This document shows positions 1 through 4,994 of a stretch of 5,002 bases of DNA, one piece after another. The notes beneath the pieces are model-generated. The model was given only the letters and a program-made list of their open reading frames with translations, did not search any database and was not told the DNA's origin. The stretch is from Planctomycetota bacterium (lineage in GTDB: Bacteria > Planctomycetota > Phycisphaerae > Phycisphaerales > UBA1924). The translations under genes and the position numbers were made by a program. Where the stretch lies: positions 1 through 5,002 of the forward strand of contig JAEYUO010000101.1 in NCBI GenBank assembly GCA_023432465.1, written 5' to 3'. The stretch's first letter is position 1. The number at the start of each line of letters is the position of its first letter.

Positions 1-1563
1 CGCTGTCGGGGCGCGTGCCTTGCCCGGCTCCGCGGGCTCGCCCGCCGGCGCCTCGCCGAACGCACCCGCCGCCGCCGCCGCGCCATCCTTCACCAGCTTG
101 ATGGTCTTCCACTTGCCCGACACAAACCGCACGCTTACCGCGAGCCCGAGCAGCATGATGTACGCCGCCGTCGCGATCCACGGGCCCATCGAGCCGAGCT
201 GCGGCTGGTAGTGCACCATGTACGTCCCGCCGCCGAACAAGAAGCCCCACGCCAGCACCAGCGTGGCCACTCCCGGCCAGATCGTGTCGCCCGCGCCGCG
301 CAGCGCGCCGATGAAGGTGATCCCCAGCGCATCAAACACCTGGAAGATCGCCGCGGCGATCATTACCTGCGCGCCGATCTCCACCAGCCGCAGCTTCAGG
401 TCCTCCGGCATCGACGGATCGACAAACACCTCGATCGCCTCGCGCCGGTACACGATCATCAGCAGCGCGCACACGGCCATGTACGCCATGTTGAGCCCAA
501 GCCCCAGCCAGGCGCGCCTCGCCGCCAGGTCCGGCCGGCCCATGCCCATGCACTTGCCCACCTGCGCCGTCACCGCGATCGACAGCCCCACCGCCGGCAT
601 GAACGCGATGTGCATGTACCGCATCGCGATCCACCCCGCGGTGTTGTGGTCCTTGCCGAAGTGCCCCACGAGCGCGGACATGAGATATGCCCAGCAGATA
701 ATCTCGTTGACGAACATCATCGAGCCCGGCCAGCCGATCCGCACGATGTCCCGCGCGTGCGCGAGGCTGAACCGCCACGCCCGGCGCGTCCCGTGCTCGC
801 GCGCCATCCGCCCGAACAGGAACATCGTCATCGGAATGACAAACTCAAGCCCCGATGCGAGCACCGTGCCGATCGCCGCGCCCATCACCCCCATCGCCGG
901 GATTCCCAGCGTCCCCGCGACCGCCGCGGCCATCTCAAAGAAACCGTCCACGAGGCCATTGCCCGTCTTCGTCGGCGGGGTCGAGCCGAAGATCAGCACC
1001 GCGTTGGCCACGATGTTCGCCGCATTCCCCGCCAGCGCGGCGATCAGCACGATCGCCGGCTTGTGCATTCCGTAGAAGTACTGCGAGATCGCGCGCGAGC
1101 CCAGGGTCACGATTGAGCCGATGATCAGCACCCGGGCATACGTCGTCTCCAGCTCGACAAGCTCGGCATCGTGGTTCGTGAGGTGCGCAAAGGCATAGCC
1201 GATCACCGCGGCGAACGGCAGCATCACAAAGACCCACGAGATCAGGCTCATCCACAGCGCGGTCCACGCGTACGCCGGGCCGCGCTCTGACTTTCCCGCG
1301 CCCATGTTCTGCGAGACGAACGTGTTTACCACCGTGAGCAGGCCCATCATGGCCGACACGGGCACAAACGACCAGACCATGCCATTGCCCTGCGCGGCGA
1401 TGTACACCGGATCGGGGCCGATCTTCCCCACCATCAGCGCATCGACAAACTGCATCGCCGTGTACGACGACATCGTCGCCACGACCGGCGCGGCGACGGA
1501 GATCATCTCCACCAGCGGGCTCTTCTCAGTCCCGCCGGCCTTCAGTTGAACTTGACCCGACAT
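1..1563 (-). CDS. MATE-family efflux transporter, C-terminus cut by the window edge
   Basis: Reading leftwards from an ATG at 1563-1561, the frame stays open for 521 codons to the edge, so the stop lies outside. The product is a hydrophobic polytopic membrane protein. MATE proteins have 12 transmembrane helices in two bundles and export cationic drugs or metabolites in exchange for Na+ or H+. Seen in the sequence: the N-bundle signature VDALMVGKIG (residues 40-49), the loop QNMGAGK (85-91), the mid-protein segment IPAMGVMGAA (221-230), and the C-bundle signature GALRGAGDT (419-427). These match the family's duplicated architecture. Membrane segments end near residue 481. After that comes a basic stretch and then an Ala/Gly/Pro/Glu-rich tail from about residue 493, partly from GCC-type triplet repetition at 66-80. 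The usual family length is about 450-480 residues, so the tail is an extension. No good Shine-Dalgarno site precedes the ATG. Family assignment is firm; substrate cannot be read from sequence. Confidence 0.93.
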   Translation of the reverse strand, partial: MSGQVQLKAGGTEKSPLVEMISVAAPVVATMSSYTAMQFVDALMVGKIGPDPVYIAAQGNGMVWSFVPVSAMMGLLTVVNTFVSQNMGAGKSERGPAYAWTALWMSLISWVFVMLPFAAVIGYAFAHLTNHDAELVELETTYARVLIIGSIVTLGSRAISQYFYGMHKPAIVLIAALAGNAANIVANAVLIFGSTPPTKTGNGLVDGFFEMAAAVAGTLGIPAMGVMGAAIGTVLASGLEFVIPMTMFLFGRMAREHGTRRAWRFSLAHARDIVRIGWPGSMMFVNEIICWAYLMSALVGHFGKDHNTAGWIAMRYMHIAFMPAVGLSIAVTAQVGKCMGMGRPDLAARRAWLGLGLNMAYMAVCALLMIVYRREAIEVFVDPSMPEDLKLRLVEIGAQVMIAAAIFQVFDALGITFIGALRGAGDTIWPGVATLVLAWGFLFGGGTYMVHYQPQLGSMGPWIATAAYIMLLGLAVSVRFVSGKWKTIKLVKDGAAAAAGAFGEAPAGEPAEPGKARAPTA

Positions 1564-1630
1564 CCTGAACCACCATTTCTCGACAACTGTCTACGTTCGA
1601 ATCCACTGCTCCCCATCCTGCCCGATCTTC

Positions 1631-1692
1631 ACGCTCAAGGCGTCGACGTTCATAACCCGGGGACCGGGGGAGTCTCTATGACGACACCCGGG
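1631..1692 (+). repeat. Decayed copy of the RAYT-flanking palindromic repeat (copy A)
   Basis: This begins with a small hairpin (acgc/gcgt stem, 1631-1634 with 1640-1643, loop tcaag). The blocks cgttcata, ccgggg and gacgacaccc follow in the same order and at nearly the same spacing as in the repeat at 1745-1808, with many substitutions between them. It is in direct orientation to that copy. It lies in the 310-bp gap between the MATE start codon (1563) and the transposase stop (1874). Nothing else in 1564-1744 could be assigned, and no clear promoter for the MATE gene was seen. Confidence 0.6.
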
Positions 1693-1744
1693 CGCGGGAC
1701 GCACACGTGGCCCAATCCCGCCAACTCCACCGCGCATTCTTCTT

Positions 1745-1808
1745 CACGCCGACGGCGTGGGCGTTCATAGCCGGGGCGTGGAGGAGGCTTTGCGACGACA
1801 CCCCCGGA
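1745..1808 (+). repeat. Left flanking repeat (copy B): hairpin plus left arm of 51-bp perfect inverted repeat
   Basis: A 6-bp stem hairpin (cacgcc/ggcgtg, 1745-1750 with 1754-1759, loop gac) leads into a 51-bp arm, 1758-1808. The arm is an exact reverse complement of 2386-2436. Identity stops sharply at 1809 on the inner side. On the outer side it breaks at 1757, although 1754-1756 can still pair with 2438-2440. Confidence 0.85.
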
Positions 1809-1833
1809 ACTCGCTCCTCTCCTCCGCATACTC

Positions 1834-1853
1834 GCAGCCTGAAAGGCTGCTCC
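1834..1853 (+). repeat. Inner hairpin, 3' side of transposase gene
   Basis: The stem gcagcct/aggctgc (1834-1840 with 1844-1850) has a 3-nt loop gaa. With three extra bases (to 1853) it is an exact 20-bp inverted copy of 2343-2362. It lies about 20 bp past the transposase stop codons. It may be a transposase recognition hairpin, or act incidentally as a weak terminator; no T-run follows on either strand, so a terminator role is not supported. Confidence 0.8.
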
Positions 1854-1873
1854 GGCGAGAACACAGGCGTTCA

Positions 1874-2332
1874 TCAACTCCAGATGTACCGCTCGTCCCA
1901 ATCAATTCCGTACTTTCGCAGGAACATGCGCACCTCGTCCTTAAAGTCCACTGTCCTGTGATGCTCCTTCTGATTCGCGATGTACTCCTTCAGTGCGCCG
2001 ACACCCGACTCGCCGATTGAAAACGCAAAGTAGCCGTCCTGCCAGGCGAAATCGCTCATCCCCGGGTCCCTGTCCTTGATCCACTTCGAAGAATCACGCT
2101 TGATGTTCAGCATCAACTCCGACACAGCCACGTTCTTGCTCAGGCTTACAAGCAGGTGAATGTGGTCAGGAACACCGTTCGCGGCGTGCACGGGCGACTC
2201 CATGCGTCTACAGATGCCGCCGATGTAGGCGAACAACTCAGGCTCGATGCTTGCCGGAAGCACCTCATGCCGGTCCTTGGTCGAAAACGTGATGTGCAGC
2301 AGGATCTTGGTGAGCGTCGAAGCCATGCTCAC
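1874..2332 (-). CDS. IS200-like / REP-associated tyrosine transposase (Y1_Tnp, HUH family)
   Basis: The 152-residue product is full length for the compact IS200-type transposase family. The family cuts and joins single-stranded DNA at hairpins, using a histidine pair for metal binding and one tyrosine that forms a 5'-phosphotyrosine link. Seen here: LLHITFSTKDR (11-21, first beta strand), GVPDHIHLLV (53-62) with the HUH pair H57 and H59, a K78/W84 helix region (NIKRDSSKWI), the FAWQDGYFAFSI segment (95-106), and EYIANQKEHH (116-125). The last contains the presumed catalytic Y117 and supporting Q121. All key residues are present, so the enzyme looks intact. The frame can start at GTG (2332) or at an ATG two codons later (2326); neither has a clear Shine-Dalgarno site. 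It ends in two consecutive TGA codons. No accessory TnpB gene is present. It lies between paired palindromes, which argues for a RAYT-like role; a plain IS200-family transposase is the alternative. Confidence 0.9.
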   Translation of the reverse strand: MSMASTLTKILLHITFSTKDRHEVLPASIEPELFAYIGGICRRMESPVHAANGVPDHIHLLVSLSKNVAVSELMLNIKRDSSKWIKDRDPGMSDFAWQDGYFAFSIGESGVGALKEYIANQKEHHRTVDFKDEVRMFLRKYGIDWDERYIWS

Positions 2333-2342
2333 AAGATAGAGG

Positions 2343-2362
2343 GGAGCAGCCTTTCAGGCTGC
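2343..2362 (-). repeat. Inner hairpin, 5' side of transposase gene
   Basis: The 7-bp stem gcagcct/aggctgc has loop ttc (2346-2362). Bases 2343-2362 are the exact reverse complement of 1834-1853. The hairpin starts only about 13 bp upstream of the transposase start, so it lies in the gene's leader or promoter and could couple repeat binding to expression (inference). Confidence 0.8.
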
Positions 2363-2385
2363 CGGAACGGACCGACTCATCACTC

Positions 2386-2451
2386 TCCGGGGGTGTCGTC
2401 GCAAAGCCTCCTCCACGCCCCGGCTATGAACGCCCAGGCCTTCAGCCTGAA
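2386..2451 (-). repeat. Right flanking repeat (copy C): inverted 51-bp arm plus outer palindrome
   Basis: Positions 2386-2436 are the exact reverse complement of 1758-1808. Beyond the arm the outer palindrome differs from copy B: here it is ttcag-c-ctgaa (2441-2451), related in sequence to the inner hairpins (shared cagcctgaaag), whereas copy B has cacgcc/ggcgtg. The arm was therefore conserved or copied exactly while the outer palindrome was swapped or diverged. Confidence 0.85.
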
Positions 2452-2466
2452 AGCACGAACCGATTT

Positions 2467-2494
2467 CACTTACCGCTCACGACTCACCGCTCAC
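2467..2494. repeat. Two tandem 14-bp repeats directly after the pseudopilin stop
   Basis: The two 14-mers cacttaccgctcac and gactcaccgctcac differ at two positions. They fill the space from 2467 up to base 2494, immediately next to the pseudopilin stop codon (TGA on minus, 2497-2495). They separate that gene from the RAYT repeat unit. Function unknown; they could be slippage products. Confidence 0.6.
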
Positions 2495-3454
2495 TCAGTT
2501 GCTCACCTTCGTGATGAGATCGTCGAACGAGTCCATCGCGTCGATCGGCGAGGTGTACACAATGGTCCCGCCGTTGGCGTTGGCGATCTTCCCGCCGCGC
2601 TCCTGCCGGCCGCAGTACACCGAGTTGTACCCGGCCGACTGGAAGACGATCGGCGCACGCGCTGCCGCCGGAAGCGTCGGGTCCGACGGGTCGGCGAAGT
2701 TCGGTGTCCCCAGAACGCCGCGAAGCGACGCCACGCGGTTGGGCGCGGTCGAGCCAAGCCAACTGTCCGTCGACTGGTTGATCGTGAACTTGCCCAGCAG
2801 CGTCGCCCGCAGGAACGCGGAGTTCTGAACCCAGTAGAACCTCGCCGCCGTCCCGGCATCCAGCGATGAGAAGTTGCCCGTCGTGTTCGGGACATCATCC
2901 TGCTGCCACGCGAGGATCGGCGTGCCCCATGAATCAAACAGGTCGGGCAGCAACGGGTTCTCGCCCTCGCCCTCCTTGCCGTTGACAACCCCGAAGAACT
3001 TCGGATCCGGCTGGAAGTAGGCCTTGTTCGTCACACCTTTGATCTGCCGCGACGAGCCGATTAGACCGGTGTCAATATAGATCTGCGTCGCCCCGGCCCG
3101 CGGCCCGACCTGGAGCGTCGTCGTGGTCGTGTCGCTCTCCACCACGCCGCCCGAGAGGTCCGCGATGATGTTGTTCATCGCGCTGAATCCGCGCGTCCCG
3201 TTCTCCGTCGCGCCCATGTCCCGCGCCGTGAAGTATCCCGGCAGACGACGCTCATCCATCTGGAACTGTGCGCACGATGTCCCAAGCTGGTTCAGCATCG
3301 CGTTCGTCGCGGCCTTCCGGGCCGTGTTCCGCGCTGCGCTCAGGGCGGGCACAACGATCGCCAGCACCACCGCGAGGATCAGCAGCACCACCATCATCTC
3401 GACCAGCGAGAACGCACGATGCGCGGCCCGAACATGAATGACTGAAGTCTGCAT
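2495..3454 (-). CDS. Type II secretion/type IV pilin-like pseudopilin with N-terminal cleavage/methylation motif
   Basis: The product has 319 residues. The short basic leader (residues 1-14) ends in HRA. The class III signal FSLVEMMVVLLILAVV follows, with predicted prepilin peptidase cleavage between A14 and F15, F15 as the methylatable first residue and E19 as the conserved Glu at mature position 5. Hydrophobic residues 20-38 form the membrane and packing helix. The globular part contains DSWGTP (174-179), the pseudopilin D-x-W-G-x-P type motif, and a late SAGYNSVY (273-280) followed by SFDDLI (309-314), resembling the C-terminal segment of GspG-like proteins. It is larger than a typical GspG (about 140 residues), with an insert rich in Thr, Gly and Asn. 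I chose the ATG at 3454 because AGGAG lies 7 nt upstream and it gives a normal leader; the frame stays open upstream to 3643 but the extra 63 residues are low-complexity. A secretion or pilus role is inferred; no other system genes are nearby. Confidence 0.88.
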   Translation of the reverse strand: MQTSVIHVRAAHRAFSLVEMMVVLLILAVVLAIVVPALSAARNTARKAATNAMLNQLGTSCAQFQMDERRLPGYFTARDMGATENGTRGFSAMNNIIADLSGGVVESDTTTTTLQVGPRAGATQIYIDTGLIGSSRQIKGVTNKAYFQPDPKFFGVVNGKEGEGENPLLPDLFDSWGTPILAWQQDDVPNTTGNFSSLDAGTAARFYWVQNSAFLRATLLGKFTINQSTDSWLGSTAPNRVASLRGVLGTPNFADPSDPTLPAAARAPIVFQSAGYNSVYCGRQERGGKIANANGGTIVYTSPIDAMDSFDDLITKVSN

Positions 3455-3461
3455 CGTCGTG

Positions 3462-3466
3462 CTCCT
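3462..3466 (-). promoter_or_regulatory. Ribosome binding site of the pseudopilin gene
   Basis: AGGAG on the minus strand, 7 nt before the ATG at 3454. It is the clearest Shine-Dalgarno site in the window and decides the start in favour of 3454 over the upstream open frame. Confidence 0.75.
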
Positions 3467-3701
3467 GATCGTTCCGCTACCCGGTCGCTTCCAAACCCCA
3501 CGCCCCAACCCCGGGACATCCCCTCCCCACCCTCTCTGTTCGCCGCAATCGTGCCGATTGATCCGCCCACCCCCCCCACACGCACACTGCATCGGCACAT
3601 TTCGGGCAACGCACACCCCGTCCGGGGCCTGTTCTCCCCGCACCCACCCAGAAATGATACGTCCCTCCCCCCCTTCCCCGGCTCACCCCCCAACTTTCTC
3701 A

Positions 3702-3707
3702 TAAACT
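3702..3707 (+). promoter_or_regulatory. Possible -10 box of the lipoprotein gene (leaderless message?)
   Basis: TAAACT matches four of six positions of the TATAAT consensus and is the only A/T-rich patch in the area. It ends 6 bp before the ATG at 3714, so a transcript would begin at or next to the start codon. The -35 position (around 3679-3684) shows no consensus. Weak evidence. Confidence 0.3.
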
Positions 3708-3713
3708 CCCCCC

Positions 3714-4136
3714 ATGCCCAGCCAGTCCCGCACCCTCGCCATCGCGGCCGCACTCGCCGCCCCCCTCTTCCTCGGCGGCTGCCTTGAGCGCACCATCCAT
3801 ATCACCAGCGACCCCCCCGGTGCGCTCGTCTGGCTGAACGACATCGAGGTCGGCCGCACCCCCCTGGAAACCGACTTCACCTACTACGGCGAGTTTTCCG
3901 TCCGCCTCCGCCGCGAGGGGTACGAACCCATCGTCACCTCCCGCACCGCCAAGGCGCCGGTCTACGAGTGGCCCGTGGTCGATCTCGCCGCCGAGCTCTG
4001 GCCCCAACGCATCTCCACCGACATCCGCTGGCACTTCGACCTTGTCCCCGCGGCGGAGCGTACCGACGCCGATGCCGCGCGCGAGGACATCCTCCGCCGG
4101 GCCGCGGAAACCCGCGATCTGCTCAGCCGGCCCTGA
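3714..4136 (+). CDS. Small PEGA-domain lipoprotein
   Basis: The product has 140 residues. The N-terminus is a lipoprotein signal peptide: basic R6, hydrophobic residues 8-20, then the lipobox L20-G21-G22-C23, so C23 would be lipidated after signal peptidase II cleavage. Residues about 28-72 form a PEGA domain (a short beta-rich module named after its P-E-G-A motif, common in surface and envelope proteins). Visible marks are ITSDPPGALVWLNDIEVGRTPL (in two blocks, 30-41 and 42-51), then GEFSVRLRREGYEP. The remaining C-terminal half (ELWPQRISTDIRWHFDL then a charged Ala/Arg/Glu helix) is not recognised. The base before the ATG is a pure pyrimidine run with no Shine-Dalgarno site. The gene is divergent from the pseudopilin and converges on the acyltransferase gene with 12 bp between stops. 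Location in the envelope is confident; the binding partner is unknown. Confidence 0.88.
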   Translation: MPSQSRTLAIAAALAAPLFLGGCLERTIHITSDPPGALVWLNDIEVGRTPLETDFTYYGEFSVRLRREGYEPIVTSRTAKAPVYEWPVVDLAAELWPQRISTDIRWHFDLVPAAERTDADAAREDILRRAAETRDLLSRP

Positions 4137-4148
4137 TTTCGGGTTGTT

Positions 4149-4829
4149 TCACCGCATCCCGATCGCGACGGCCGGCACCCCGACGACCACGGCCCCCGGC
4201 TCCACATCGCGAATCACCACCGCCCCCGCGCCCACCACCGCCCCCGACCCGATCCGGATCGTGGGCAGGACCCGCGCGCCCAGCCCCACAAACCCGTCGG
4301 CCTCGACCACCACCCCCCCGCCCAGCACCGCCCCGGGGGCGATGTGCGCGTTCTCCCCGATCCGCACATCGTGCTCAATCACCGCCGCGGTGTTCACAAT
4401 GGCATGGTCCCCCACCGCCGCGCGAGGGTGAACCACCGCCCGTGGCCCCACAAACACGCCGGCTCCCATCCCCGCCGTCGGGGAGACGAACGCCTGCGGA
4501 TGCACGACCGTCGCGGCCGGGCCGATCTTTCTATCTTCTTGCAGAGCAAGCATTTGCGCGATGATCCGCCGTCGCAGACCAAGCTCCCCGACGGCGATGA
4601 TCCACCCCTGTTCGGGGCCGATCCGGGATAGCGATTCCAGCCCGCCGAGCTTCTTAAAGTCTTTCAGGTCATGGCCTTGCGCGCGCATTGACACCGCCCA
4701 TTCCGCCACCGCCGCCCGCTCTGAATCATCCAGAAACCCCGCCAGGGCCATCCCGCCCAGCACGGCCGCCTCGGCAACAACAGCCGCGTGACCCCCACCA
4801 CCGATAATGACCACTTCGCGTGTTTCCAC
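4149..4829 (-). CDS. NeuD/PglD-like sugar O/N-acetyltransferase (left-handed beta-helix)
   Basis: The product has 226 residues, typical for the NeuD/PglD family, whose members transfer acetyl from acetyl-CoA to sialic acids or to UDP-linked amino sugars for surface glycans. The N-terminal Rossmann-like nucleotide-sugar domain shows VVIIGGGGHAAVVAEAA (6-22) and FLDD (32-35). The C-terminal part from about residue 100 is built of hexapeptide repeats forming a left-handed beta-helix. It includes the active-site segment NTAAVIEHD (146-154) with presumed catalytic base H153, then HIAPGAVLGGGV (162-173) and the closing GVPA (217-220). The start is GTG at 4829: GGAG lies 9 nt upstream and an in-frame TAG occurs before it. 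The spacer at residues 36-63 is slightly long and charged. No glycosyltransferase or aminotransferase partner is visible in the window, so the acceptor sugar cannot be named; a PglD-like bacillosamine role or a NeuD-like role are both possible. Confidence 0.9.
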   Translation of the reverse strand: METREVVIIGGGGHAAVVAEAAVLGGMALAGFLDDSERAAVAEWAVSMRAQGHDLKDFKKLGGLESLSRIGPEQGWIIAVGELGLRRRIIAQMLALQEDRKIGPAATVVHPQAFVSPTAGMGAGVFVGPRAVVHPRAAVGDHAIVNTAAVIEHDVRIGENAHIAPGAVLGGGVVVEADGFVGLGARVLPTIRIGSGAVVGAGAVVIRDVEPGAVVVGVPAVAIGMR

Positions 4830-4838
4830 AGGCAGGCT

Positions 4839-4842
4839 CTCC
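4839..4842 (-). promoter_or_regulatory. Ribosome binding site supporting the GTG start of the acetyltransferase
   Basis: GGAG on the minus strand, 9 nt upstream of GTG (4829-4827). No ATG in frame gives an intact GGGGHAA domain, and an in-frame TAG lies just upstream, so this site supports the GTG start. Confidence 0.55.
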
Positions 4843-4950
4843 GTCTAAACCTTACCATCGGTCGGCTTCAGATCTCTCCATCGACCCCTTCCACCCCTTC
4901 CCTCCTTGGCAGTTGACGTAGCCGCCTGTTGTCGGGACACTTGTCCTCCC

Positions 4951-4994
4951 CCGTCCGTACGCATCCCCCGGGCCACCGCGGGCGTACCGGACGG
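4951..4994. repeat. Inverted repeat with 12-bp stem near the right edge
   Basis: Bases 4951-4962 (ccgtccgtacgc) pair fully with 4982-4994, apart from one bulged C at 4988. The loop is 19 nt and G/C-rich. No U-run follows on either strand within view. It could be an operator, the end of a neighbouring mobile or repeat element, or a terminator of a gene beyond the edge. The rest of 4858-5002 shows no gene. Confidence 0.65.

Larger units (their letters stand above)
1745..2451 (-). mobile_element. REP-RAYT / IS200-like unit: HUH transposase with symmetric palindromic flanks
   Basis: The unit reads, left to right: hairpin plus 51-bp arm (1745-1808), 25-bp spacer, hairpin (1834-1850), transposase gene (1874-2332, minus), hairpin (2346-2362), 23-bp spacer, inverted 51-bp arm plus outer palindrome (2386-2451). 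The 51-bp arms (1758-1808 and 2386-2436) are exact reverse complements, and so are the inner 20-mers (1834-1853 and 2343-2362). HUH single-strand transposases and REP-associated tyrosine transposases (RAYTs) act on hairpins of this sort. Classical IS200/IS605 elements carry subterminal hairpins but no long terminal inverted repeats, so the arrangement fits a RAYT flanked by REP and inverse-REP copies better than a standard insertion sequence. Outer ends are my estimate; no target duplication is visible, and none is expected for this class. Confidence 0.65.
3455..3713. other. Divergent intergenic region, C-rich on plus strand
   Basis: This 259-bp gap between the divergent pseudopilin and PEGA lipoprotein genes must hold both promoters. 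The plus strand is strongly pyrimidine-biased, with several runs of 6-8 C. Four G-runs on the minus strand at 3663-3691 (run lengths 3, 7, 4, 6; loops 1, 2 and 6 nt) fit a G-quadruplex pattern. A small hairpin (caatcg/cgattg, loop tgc) lies at 3546-3560 and could be an operator half-site pair. No convincing -35/-10 pair for the pseudopilin was found. Confidence 0.5.

Noticed and set aside
211..1116. Long plus-strand open frame of 301 codons
   Set aside because: It is the exact antisense of the MATE gene, rich in Arg/His/Pro as expected for the reverse of a GC-rich membrane protein gene; it has no recognisable domain.
1594..1612. tRNA T-arm-like string gttcgaatcc
   Set aside because: The flanking bases do not form the T-stem beyond one pair, and no acceptor, D or anticodon arms fit around it.
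1631..2451. CRISPR-like array from the repeated blocks
   Set aside because: There are only three copies, in mixed orientation, with irregular spacing and a transposase gene between them; this is a palindromic repeat family, not CRISPR.
2156..2869. Plus-strand open frame of 237 codons spanning the transposase 5' end, repeats and pseudopilin 3' end
   Set aside because: It crosses three unrelated features, has biased Arg/His/Pro composition and no domain; it is an antisense shadow.
3455..3643. N-terminal extension of the pseudopilin to an upstream ATG at 3643
   Set aside because: The added 63 residues are Gly/Arg-rich low complexity and would bury the prepilin signal; a good AGGAG site supports the start at 3454.
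3968..4564. Plus-strand open frame of 198 codons across the lipoprotein and acetyltransferase genes
   Set aside because: Pro/Arg-rich shadow overlapping two well-supported genes in other frames.
4913..4941. Possible promoter with TTGACG as -35
   Set aside because: The -10 at 17-bp spacing (gacact) matches only three of six positions; too weak to call without the downstream gene.
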